Of a DNA stretch of 64,000 bases, positions 53,896-64,000 are shown one piece after another (within the stretch, counting starts at the first letter, position 1; each line of letters starts with the position of its first letter). The translations under genes and the position numbers were made by a program. Under the pieces are notes generated by a model. It made no database searches and was not told the origin of the DNA. It saw only the letters and a list, made by a program, of their open reading frames with translations. This DNA comes from Marsupella aquatica (Eukaryota > Marchantiophyta): assembly GCA_973895155.1 (NCBI GenBank), contig OZ316894.1, positions 9,920,001 through 9,984,000 on the forward strand. The letters run 5' to 3'.

Positions 53896-56800
53896 GACTT
53901 TGAAATGAGTGTTCTCGAAAACAAACATCCCTACGGAGACATGGTAGCCAAGGACGCGTATGAGCTGGACACAGAAATAAACAAAAATAAAGAATTTAAA
54001 CTTACGAAGAGAAGAGTCACTGTTATCAGGGGAACCTGTTTGCCTTATCGCTAGAGGATTGAGACGCGCTCTGCATAATGTACAAGCCTATTGTCATGAT
54101 CTTTTGCAGTAGGTTACGAAAGAATTTGTCATGATCTGCTTACGTCAAGGTAGCCATAGCTTTGCCGTGTCCAAGCAAGGGCACGCCCCGTGGAAAAGCA
54201 TTGCCCTGCAACGTGCGTCAGACTCCCAAATACCATGGAGCTTACATGGCAACCATTAGTCCTCCGCCCCTCCAGATCCACGTTTTATCCTTGGAATTGA
54301 CGAAGTCCTCGATAGAATTGTTCTCTAGACTTCGCAAATGGACCTCGATTGACCCCAAGTCCTTGCCAGCACGTGAAGACTTGCTTCACAATTGTGTCAC
54401 AAGCTAGACGTCATCCTTGAGACAAGCTACCAGTCGGTAGAGTGCACGACTTTGGGGTTGATTGGCTCACTTTTACACCCTGAGTAAAGATGTACCTTGG
54501 AAACAAAAAGTAAGGTGTTGGGTCACTTTTTCGGTTCGGTTCGGTACATATCCATCTTTTAAAGGGGATATAAATGGAAGAAAGATCGACGTAAAATTTT
54601 GGAGGGACAGTTCCCCACCATTGATATTTGATAAATAGTCAGAGTGTCAGGGCCCACTGCCAACTTTGCGTCGAAACTCGGTTTCAGAGCGAAAGGGAGG
54701 ACATAGTTGCATGGAACCTTCTTTTCAAATGCAAAGGACATCATTTCACTGTGAAATGGAGTACTGCAGATTCCAGTTTCTTTTAATGATAGGTTTTGGG
54801 AGTCGTTCCCTGTTCGTGGAGGTACATGTTGTCATAAAGCCACTCTTTCCGTCTCTGGGTAGGTACATGTCGCCATAAAATATGAGTTGGTTGGCTCTTC
54901 TTAATAGGTTCCAAAACCGCCACTGTCCCTTAGTTTTTAGGAGACAAAATAATCACTTGTTGCCACTTTTTTGCTTTGTTAAATAATGTTTATAGTAGCA
55001 TCTAGAAGGTTTGGCTTTGGAGACACCTTTGATAGTACAAACAAGGTGTCCAAACTAGGAGAAGATATATCGCTTTTAAAAGTATACAATAATATGACGC
55101 AAAAAAAACTAAATGAATATTTATTGTCTACGAGTTTTTACTATCTTGTCCCCTTCCCTTAGTCTGTATTTTCTTTGCAATTCGTGCAAAGCAAAACTTA
55201 TCACAATATCTCACTACTAGACTTCAATGCATCCAGTCAATGAACACATGTAATTTCAATAATTCATGGTTAACTATAACCTAAAGCTCAGCAAAACTAG
55301 AAACTAATTAGTTGCAAAAGCTCAACAAAAGCTCAAAATAACCAAAACTTGGAATTAAAATTTTCTTCCCTCCTTCCCCACCCTGAACTCCCACCCGTTT
55401 TTCTCTCTTCTGTCCACCATTCCTATACTGATTTTCTTTTGTTTTCCTTTCCCTTCAATCTCTGCCATCTATTTGGTTTGATGAGGGTCATCAGAAAGCT
55501 TTGGGACATCCAATTTTCTTCAAATGTGTTGAGTAGGATGCCCAGACAGAATTGAGATGACAAAATTATCACCAAAAAACTCTTTTGATGGATCTTATCT
55601 TACCCTAGTAGGATGCCGTCGTACCCTAGTAGCATAAAAACCCCAAAATATTGACTGACAAACTTGAAGTAGCCGGCGAACTGTACACACCACATCACTA
55701 ATTATCAACATCTGATCTCATCTGTCAATCCAAGCAGTTTGATGACACACACCTTTTAATGTGACCTTCTACACCATGTTTTACTATCCTCTTTGTTAGC
55801 CAATGATTGATAAAATCCATCAATCAACCTTCTTTGCTAGATAAAGAAATGATTGATTATAATTTGAAAAGTTTTACAATAATTTTTCTTTTGCCTTGCT
55901 TTATATTATTTGAAATTTTAATTGTTAATTTTCTTGAGTTGTCATCGTTCACTGGTCTAACTATTTTTGTTGGCGTTGCTACAAACCAGAATGTTCATGT
56001 TTGCTTGCCACTGCAAACATCACCGTTTGTGTTTGTGGTGGAAAATGCTAATGTGGTGCAACACGAATGAGATCCGCATTTGGCAGAACTTTATGTGGAG
56101 ATGTGGAGATGTGGAGATCAAGATGGTCAATCATTTGATCCGATCCAAGATCCTTATCAGTGAATTAAGCTTTGTGAGATGGGGCACATTTAAAAAAGAC
56201 AGAGGTAGATAAATAGTTTAAACACTGTTTTTGCTATATTTTGGGTGTTTAATAGCTGGAAACATTGCATGTCGGTCATATGAGACGCTCCTTAGGGTGA
56301 GGGGTCCCCAAGCTCGTGCTCTTCTGTTGGGGCTCAATAGAAGTCTGATGTCTATATATAGGGGAATATTTTATAAACATTTTGCCAATTAAGGCTACTG
56401 CCAAATTCTAGAGGAAGAACCTAGGTGTGGTGAAGCATGCCCCAAGGTCAATCGGGTCCTTGGAACCAAGGTTGGGTGACACCAGTCATGATTCTGCAAA
56501 GTTCTCAGAAGCCATGACCGGTGCCCGTGCTGGAGTTGAATGAGTGTGGCAAAAACAAGGATGGACAAATTGAGAAAGCCAAGGCTCTCTATCAACAAAC
56601 AACAATATATTGAAAGAAGCTAGGGGTTTGAATTTCAATTTGATGGAGCTTGGAAGATTCTGCATGACTCCCCCAAGCGGTAGGTTGATGCCCCATTGAA
56701 TGACAAACTGTGGGAGAGACTGGCCAAAAGAAAGCGAAGGTAGACACAAAATTTTGCATTGATGCCCACCAGTTCAGATGAGAGGATTACACATTTGCCA

Positions 56801-57600
56801 ACCAGCTAGACTTAGAGACAGCTGAGCTCTCTAGGGTACCACTATACAGAGCCCCCCCCCCCCCCCCAACCTGCAATGTTTTTGAGGCACTGGACCCGCT
56901 AAAATGAAGCATTTTGAAAAAAAAAATTACCGTCCCCCATGCATAATGTTGGAATATCCCTATCAAATTGCAGGTGATGGGGGCCCCTCTACAGGAGTGA
57001 AACATTTCTTGGAAGAACATTAGTGCCTTACAAATCATATTTTGAGTCTTGTCAAAATATTATTGTATTTTGAATCAAATTTTGACTTTATCTGGGTAAT
57101 GTTTGATTTAACATACGATAATGTTCTTACAAGACTCCCGACAAGACTCAAAATTGGATTTAAAAGGCCCTAATATTCTTCCAAGAATTTCTTTTAAGTT
57201 TTAATTTAAAACATAACCAATAAAATGACCCTATGCTCATCACATGTGATGTGCCAATTTTGTGGTAGTAAAATCCGAGCAACAAGAAAGGAAAGGAGTT
57301 GGGAAAAATGAAGAAGAATCAAGGGAAGTAAGAACCAAAGTGCCTTAGCAAACTCGATTGCTCTCATTGCGTGTGCTCCCGAGGTGTGCTCTGAATGGAG
57401 GGCAGGGGCAATGGACACCCTTGCAAACATGAGTACAAAGTCTGGCTGAATAAGGAGCAGAACAATAGGCATTGGGTGGAAATTGAGGTTCACAATGACA
57501 CAGTTGCCAACAAGTCATGGTCCAACCCCGGGTCCAACCAGAGCACAGTTTTTGTTAATACCTCTTTGATAGATTTAGATGCCTAGAAAGCTGCAACCCT
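53896..57600. other. Gene-poor stretch
   Basis: Open frames at 53698-54054 and 54162-54407 (+) have protein-like composition (e.g. ENKHPYGDMVAKDAYELD) but match nothing known and lack clear splice context. A 17-C run lies at about 56851-56867. Nothing else recognised. Confidence 0.35.
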
Positions 57601-57639
57601 GTAAGGCAAGCCATTTTAGTGGGGCTCATTCTTGTGCTC

Positions 57640-58270
57640 TATGGTCTGCCAGCAATAGTTGATTTGCAGCAATGGCAATTTTTGCAGGAATGGCTGATTT
57701 TGGCTGTGTGGATTGAAAATTTATTTATTTTGGCACCACTAGATATTGGCATGTCCAACAGACTGTACATTTTGCTTTGGAAATAAACATGAGTTGGATC
57801 ATACACAACTGGAACACATTTTTGTGCCTCATCGCATTTGCAATTGTAGATTGAAATGCAAGAGGTCTTATTTATAGAACTGAGTATATGTAATTTGCAA
57901 TGCATCCCTATACCCTCTCCACACAATTGCCACATATGCTCAATGAGGTCCACCTTCAGTTTGTCTGAACTGTCCACACTGCCAACGAATGTGGGCCATA
58001 CTGCAGTCTAGCCTAGCAAAAGAAAGTGGGGGTAGAGGCTGATGTTGCCACTGCACATCTGCTTGCTCAAAGAGGAATTCATTGTCCAACTTTGGGTCAT
58101 TCTCCTCATCCTCCACAATCATATTGTGGACGATGACATCTGCCTTCCAGACCATATTCTCCTGGGCTATGCTTCATCACCAAGATGGATTTTGGACCAT
58201 GGTCCAAAGTGCACACTAATGCTGGAAGGCTGGATAGACTTCCTTGCCTTCATATTCCCCAGGAGTTGAC
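57640..58270 (-). pseudogene. PIF/Harbinger-like transposase remnant (C-terminal part)
   Basis: Minus-strand readings carry WKADVIVHNMIVEDEEND (about 58150-58098), resembling the (I/L)LHNMIVEDE block near the end of plant PIF/Harbinger transposases (PF04827 type), and, after a frame change, SDKLKVDLIEHMWQLCG (about 57973-57923), resembling the RxDLIEHxW end of that family. The frame change, and the absence of a legible DDE core upstream, show a truncated, decayed copy. Confidence 0.55.
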
Positions 58271-60480
58271 AGGTATGTTCCCCCCATTGTGAATTGTCTT
58301 TGTGCGCATTTGTGAACCATCTTGATTGCTTCCAACCTCAATTCATTATCAACCCAGTTTTTCTAGGCAATTGGCAGGAAGTCAGGCTTTGAGTTCAATG
58401 CAGATTGGTATGGAACAAAAGCAATGAAGAGCATCAGATGAAAAATCTATGTTGGAAGATTCAATTTGTTTGTTTGAAATTAATTTGCTGAGAGTGAGGG
58501 TCAACTGGGTATATACACTGAGGAGGAATTCCTAGCAAACTGGATGGCAAGAAAATTGGAGCAAACATTTCCCAAGTGCCCACGTGTCACTCCTGCTGAC
58601 CAGGTGCATGTCTCGATGGAATGACACACCTGACTTACCCTGTTAATTTGGGGGCTGCCCTTTAAGGTAAGGTTCTTGGTACCCCAGTGAACTAAACTTA
58701 GGACACTGTCAAACAAGCAAATCAAACCGAGTTGGGTTGGAAATGCTCTTCATTGAGCCTTTGTCAGGAATACCTTGTCCATAAATTCTCCTTCGTTAAC
58801 TTATCCATCTAAACTTGACGTTGCAGAACTTCATTACATTCTGCCACATTAAAATGTTTCGTTTTTCTTGTCTTGAAAATTGAACTTTTTATGTACTAGC
58901 CAAAGTAGAATAGTACATGGAGGCAAGGTAGGAGCCGGGGCAGACAAAACCCTGAAGGTACCGGGAAGGGTAAATTAAAGTATTCTAGGGAGTTTTTAAT
59001 GAGCAGCTGACCTTCGACAGATTACACCACTAACAATTTGTTCCACGTGGCTCCTTTGGAGTGTGACATCACATGCTATTTATTTTTTGTAGGATGTTAG
59101 TCGTGATTGGGATTGTGGTTATGTACTGTCTTCCCTACTTTTTGTTACCAGATTTCTACCAGACGCAAGTCCAACTCATGTCCTTCGCAACTGTATTTCG
59201 CGAAAGGTTATTTGAGTTATGAATTGCTCATTGCATCTTGCAGGTTTCGTGATTATGTGTTCTTGTCTGGTTGGTGGGCTACAGAAATACTGTTGGGCAA
59301 TTGCAATGTAAGTATCTAAGAAACCTCTACTACTGCCCACAAGCCTTCTGAGTGTACAGTCGAACATGGGCGAGTCACAAATGCTTTATTATGACACTTT
59401 TCATCTAACTCAAGTAAAGGACAGTACTGATATGTGCTTCTCGGGACTCGGGTAGACATAGCCACAGGACTAATTATTGTTGAGAGGAGTACACAGGAAT
59501 CACTTTAGAAGTTTATATGATAGGATTGAGTATTTAGAGTGACTCCTTGCAATGATCGGTTGTCAACGATAGCAAGCACCACGGTACTTGACCCAGGCAA
59601 TGACTAAACCCGATCCATGAGACAGGCCCACCTACTCTAGCTCCCGTGCCTCCCCATCCGCCTCCCACAATTCCTTGAGACACCAGATATGCAAATTTGA
59701 GCAGCTACTTGACTTCTTCAACAGAAACTGCATCCCTGTCCACGCCATCCACCGGTGCAAATGATACTCACTGCAAAACTTCAGGAACTGTGAACCAATT
59801 GGCTTCAGACATTTTAAATTTGGGAACTATGACAGCAACTCCGTGATGGTTTTCGTAGTTACATGACAACAATTCTCAATACCTCAAATTGAATCAGAAC
59901 ATTGGACGACCTTCTACTGCACTTCTTCTTGAACATAGCGGTCTCTCCTGCTACGTTGTTCTGAAAAACGAAAAGTATTTTGTTCTAGGTCACTGGACAA
60001 CCAAAATTGATAAATCCACTACAATGATTGTAGTTTGTTGCCACTAGGAGCATAAAGTCAACACGCATCAGGCAAGTAACAATCATGAAGACAAATTAAA
60101 ACCGTTTTATTCCTCATTCACGCTCCAACCCGATCCTGCTCTCTACTGTAGATTTGTCCACCATGGAAGCAAGCCCACTCAATCTGTAATGCCTTAAAGA
60201 TGGAATAAGTTCATTACTTTATGATCCTACACTAGGACACTTTAATTTCAGTAGAGGCACTAACAGACAGCAACATGACAGTCATCCTGATGAATCTACT
60301 AACTTCGGGTCATACTTCTTGACCGACTCCATACTGTCGTAGGAGAAAAGTGGTCAGTAAGGGTCACGCACATAGAAGCTTTAGAAGGTAACTTCGAAGC
60401 TCATCCCAAATGCTCACTTGAAGCAAGCGCCCTCTGCCCAGTTTAATATGACGGGCACCTTGACGCCTTGCCGGGCACGT
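58271..60480. other. Gene-poor stretch
   Basis: No complete gene. A possible isolated exon at 59093-59215 is listed separately; the rest shows no motif. Confidence 0.35.
59093..59215 (+). CDS. Possible isolated exon (unidentified)
   Basis: After a strong acceptor (TTATTTTTTGTAG) a 40-codon frame reads DVSRDWDCGYVLSSLLFVTR and continues to TGA at 59213-59215; a donor-like AAAG|GTTATT precedes the stop. A second candidate exon follows 3' (acceptor CTTGCAG at about 59243, donor GTAAGT at about 59310). The DV...WDCG start is reminiscent of plant guanylyl-cyclase-like proteins, but the rest does not match. Could be chance. Confidence 0.15.
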   Translation, partial: DVSRDWDCGYVLSSLLFVTRFLPDASPTHVLRNCISRKVI

Positions 60481-60519
60481 CAAATCGTCAAATGACGGCC
60501 CGAAAACACGCAATTGACG

Positions 60520-61080
60520 GATATTCATGTAGATTCTCCCGAACAAACCCCGACTTCCCCGGACCTTTCGTGAACTCCTCCCGAACAACCCGAACCCGAA
60601 CTCCCCCTGACCCGAACACGGACTCCCGGGCCCTTCCTGGACCCTCCCGGGCCTCTCCCGGACCCTCCCCGAACCCTCCCCGGACCCCCACCCGAACCGT
60701 CCCCGGACCCTGCCCGGACCCTTCCCGGTAGCCGGGGAAAAGGGGCCGGTCGGGGTAAGGGGGCCCGGGGGACGGGATTCGGGGAAGCGGGGACAAAGGG
60801 CGGGGTTCGGGGAAGAGAGGAAGGGGATTCGGGGAAGCGGGGTAGGGGGGCGGGGTTCGGGGAAGGGGTTACGGGTTGAAGGGGGCGGGGAATGGGGTTC
60901 GGGGAACCGGGTAGGGGGTTTGGGGAAGGGGGTTCGGGGAAGGGGGTAGGGGGTTTGGGGAACGGGGTGCGGGGTGCGGGGTTCGGGGACGGGGCTCGGG
61001 GATTGGCGGCCGGGGAAGAGTTAGGGGTGGGATTAGGGTTAGGGGGGTGAGATTAGGGTTAGGGGAGGCGCGATTAGGGT
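60520..61080. repeat. C-rich to G-rich strand-switch satellite with GATTAGGGTTAGGG motifs
   Basis: Degenerate CCCGAAC/CCCGGAC units run to about 60730. The strand then switches and degenerate GGGGTTCGGGGAAGG units run to about 61020, so the two arms are roughly complementary. At 61020-61085 come three GATTAGGGTTAGG motifs 25-28 bp apart. Open frames here are low-complexity artefacts. Strong potential for G-quadruplex or cruciform structure. Confidence 0.85.
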
Positions 61081-61239
61081 TAGGAGCGAAGATTAAGAGC
61101 TTTAGGAGGGGGAGGAAGTAGATGGTTTAGTATAAGTAGGACTCACTAATCCATTTTACTAATCCAAAGTCTCATTGTGTTTCTCTCTCTTGTGGTTTAG
61201 CATTAGGGAGAGATCGGAGGGATACATTGGAACTCTTGT

Positions 61240-61570
61240 ACGTGCATGCTTTGAGCTCGGCTCAATCTGCAATAATTTGTATGAGAAGTTCCTTATATCG
61301 CCTTAACAACTTTGCATCATTGTTTTGTTTGAAAGTGAACTACTTGCGAGTAAAGAGATACCCATGTGCATATGCTTAGAGCTTTGGCTCGGTCTATGAT
61401 ATTTCATATGGGTGTCACGATTTCTCGTACATATGGTCACTTGAAACATAAACAATTTTGAAGCTATAGATATTACATAACATAGGTTGAAGTAGGGATG
61501 TTGACAAATATAAGAATTTGGGAAACTTTCATGCGCATGCTTTGAGCTTAGGCCCAGTCTACGATAATTC
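61240..61570. repeat. Three imperfect direct repeats upstream of the hAT transposase
   Basis: A motif of the type CATGCTTTGAGCTNGGCYCA followed by RTCTRCRATAATT occurs at about 61245, 61373 and 61534. Their position 5' of a hAT transposase frame fits subterminal transposase-binding repeats, but the transposon's terminal inverted repeat was not identified. Confidence 0.6.
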
Positions 61571-61659
61571 AGCAAAGTAACCCATTGTATTATATTTGTT
61601 ATATCCGCAAAATCAAAAGAATCAACCATTTTATTTTTTTACCATTGAAAGTCGTAACA

Positions 61660-64000
61660 ATGTCCGATGAAGAGGATTCGCATGAAACTGGATATCATTC
61701 CACTACTCCCAGGCCTGGTCCAACTCGTGTGCAAGAACACCCTTCAAAACAATCTCCAGTGTGGAGATATTTTGAACGATGTGATGCGCCTTCAACATGT
61801 CATGATGTCAATCGTATCTATCGAAGATGCAAGTATTGTTTAACATATGTTACTCATCATGCAACAAGAGCAAAGGCGCATTTGATGGGAAACATCCAAA
61901 AAGGGGATGCGCCCCCCGGGGCGCCCTTGCATGCAACTGTATGGTGTCGTTGATGTGGATGCCATCAACATAATGTACAATGTGATAAAGGTTCCACCGA
62001 CCTTAAAGTACAAACGAAGGGATGGAACTCATATCTTGCGGGATGTGAGAGGCCATAGGCCAAGCGTTGGAAGTTCATATTCACAAGCATCCACACGAGG
62101 GTCAAACTATGTTGACATGGACGATACACATGTGAGGGAAGGAGATAGGCCAGTAAATCTTCCTAACCCAATTATGGATGCCCATCAAATTCCAAATAGA
62201 ACAAATTTGGATAAGCTTTGGGCGAAAGCTTTCTACACCAGTGGTATTCCATTCAATGTTTCAAATAATCCCTTTTTTTTAGAAGCAGTCATAGAGACTT
62301 CAAAAGGGATTGTCAATGGTTACTCTCTACCTACGATGCAAAATTTGTGATTGAAATTATTGGAAGACAATAAGGAGGATCTCACAAAGGACATGACGCA
62401 AATTTTAAAGGAAGCAAAACCTTATGGGTATTCTCTTTCTTCAAATGAATGGGAAAACGTCCGAAGAGAACCTTTGATGAATGTCATGTTGTTGACTTCT
62501 AAAGGTGACTTCTTCTTGGATAGTTGGAATGCTGCGCAAGCTGACAAGAAAGATGAGAAATATCTTGGCGAGATGTGGTTGAAATACATTGAGGATATTG
62601 GTGCAGATCACATTATTCAAATCGTAACTGATGAAGCACCCGCAAATCGCGTAGCAGGTTGTGAGGTAGTCATGAAAAAGTATCCTCATGTCACTTGGAG
62701 CTGGTGTGCTGCCCACATGTTTAATTTGCTGCTAGAGGATATGTGTGGTCACAAGCGTGTAGTGCTAGATGATGCTGGATAGAATCCATTCCGAAAGATT
62801 TTTAAACGCTTGAGGTGGATAGTAAAAGCAGTTTCATCATCGCAAAAGCATTCTGCAATATTTGCAAGAAAATCTCCTGACAAAAAACTGTTGAATCCAA
62901 ATGCAACTAGATTTGCGACCAATTTCCTAATGGCACAAAGAGTGTTGGAGCTAAGAGGAGCTTTACAACAGATGGTCATTGATGATAATTGACAGTCTTA
63001 TCGTGATAGACTTCCATTGCGACCAAAATCAGCTGGACACATGACGAGGGGAAAGGCAGACGAACTTAAAATGTGGATACAGCAAGATACATTTTGGGTT
63101 GAAGTGAAGCATACAGTTAAATTCTTTACTTCGTTGGTGAAGATGTTGCAAGAATTTGATGGTGATTCTCCGCAATCAGGTTGGTTGTATTGGAGTTTGA
63201 AAAGAGGGATTGATGTTTTGAAAGCAAGCATGGAGGATTGTCCATTGGTAACAGAGGTATTGAAACCAAAGATACTAAAAGTGTATTTGGATCAAAAAAA
63301 ATTCTTACCACTGATTTTATGCTAGCGACAGCATATCTCAATCCCCAAATGTTTTTTGATGAGGACATAGATGTCGCTGGAGATCCAGAACTCTACAAGG
63401 GTTTCAGTGAATACATTGCTAGATATTCAGAACAACAGGTGAAGGAGGCAATCAACCATGATCGCGACGTCAGAGAACTTATTTCTGCCATCCACAGTCA
63501 AGCCATTGACGCCGCAAAAAAATTCCCAACACATCAATAGCGATGGGAGCCGCCCAATCAAGTATAGGTAACGTCAGTCCAGTAGAGTGGTGGCATGCGT
63601 ATGGTGCAGATTATAAACATTTGAGAATCCTGGCGCAAAAATTTTACACCAAAAAGTGTGCGCATCAGCTTGCGAGCAAAATTGGAGTTCATATGGATTT
63701 ATACATTCCAAAAGTCGCAATCGATTGACAAGTGATCGAGCAAAAGATTTGGTGTTTGTATTTACAAACATGAGGATAGAGAAAGGGCTAACAAATGTTC
63801 GAAACCCGCATACGTTTATATATGAACGTTATGACCAAAGAAGAAGAACAAATGATGGACCTAGACCTATCTCCATGGAGTTGTACGGCAATGATGAGTA
63901 CGATGCAACACGTGCGGCTCTTGGTGAAGAATATGTCGAAGATTATGATACAATTGATGATGCTGATGAATTGCTACACGGATTTTCACTAGATAAGGAT
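61660..64000 (+). pseudogene. hAT-superfamily transposase (BED finger, DUF659, hAT dimerisation domain), decayed and cut by window edge
   Basis: ATG 61660 (MSDEED) opens a frame with a BED-type zinc finger (SPVWRYFERC, CKYC, then HATRAKAH). After a frameshift near 61905 (C-rich GCGCCCCCCGGGGCGCCC) comes a DUF659-like region (YSLSSNEWENVRREPLMNVM, ADHIIQIVTDEAPANRVAGC, YPHVTWSWCAAHMFNLLLED), with in-frame stops at 62348, 62780 and 62990. A second shift lies in the A run at about 63293. A third frame carries SPVEWWHAYGADYKHLRILA, the hAT C-terminal dimerisation block; another shift near 63690 leads into SKSRNRLTSDRAKDLVFVFT, open to the window edge. hAT transposases cut and paste DNA and give 8-bp target duplications. 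Three stops and at least three frameshifts make this copy inactive as written. Confidence 0.9.

Noticed and set aside
60468-60796. Pro/Arg/Gly-rich open frames on both strands
   Set aside because: Products of the degenerate CCCGAAC/GGGTTCG satellite.
61020-61085. True telomere end
   Set aside because: Only three motifs, at irregular spacing, inside unique flanks; at most an interstitial telomere-like repeat.
1-64000. CRISPR array, bacterial operon, organelle-genome insertion or virus insertion
   Set aside because: No regularly spaced repeats with unique spacers, no prokaryotic gene layout, no organelle gene and no viral domain were seen.

Overview
The window looks like nuclear DNA of a streptophyte green plant (land plant or charophyte-grade alga). 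The evidence is small exons with GT-AG introns, plant-specific families (SURNod19-like, a plastid RH39-type DEAD-box helicase, plant-type complex I CHCH subunit) and abundant degenerate plant-type transposons (hAT, PIF/Harbinger-like, LINE, tRNA-derived SINEs, MITEs). I cannot name the species. A 100-N assembly gap lies at 48279-48378.

The left two thirds (1-42 kb) is gene-bearing. In order: the 3' part of a SURNod19-like gene (+, 1-2030, with an apparent frameshift); a long IQ-repeat protein with a possible C-terminal membrane anchor (+, 7749-12365); a complete 6-exon TMEM144-like membrane protein (+, 14894-17542); RPB10/ABC10-beta, the small zinc-binding subunit shared by RNA polymerases (-, 18244-19062, four tiny exons); an NDUFA8-type complex I subunit (+, 22714-23798); a small double zinc-ribbon protein (+, 27339-27710, perhaps with an upstream exon); an RH39-type DEAD-box RNA helicase (+, 30662-34503, 9 exons); and an ATG27-like/MRH-domain membrane protein (+, 38330-41909, 11 exons). 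RPB10 and the ATG27-like gene are split into exons too short to be seen as single long open frames and were found by following splice sites. A weaker minus-strand gene candidate lies at 35446-36229.

The right third (42-64 kb) is gene-poor and repeat-rich. It holds a GC-rich insertion-like island (43.1-44.8 kb), two copies of a 150-160 bp foldback MITE (46.4 and 53.6 kb, the second with a 9-bp target duplication), a MITE built from ATTAGTGTTA-type motifs (47.2 and 50.7-51.0 kb), a non-LTR reverse transcriptase remnant (49.35-49.8 kb), a PIF/Harbinger-like transposase remnant (-, 57.6-58.2 kb), a C-rich to G-rich strand-switch satellite (60.5-61.1 kb) and a decayed hAT transposase gene running off the right edge (61.66-64.0 kb).

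The recognised genes are mostly housekeeping genes of different pathways (transcription, respiration, plastid RNA metabolism, endomembrane trafficking). Nothing indicates that they work as a unit. The most unusual gene is the IQ-array protein: about 17 near-identical 35-residue IQ units, plus diverged ones, in one exon, followed by a candidate tail anchor.
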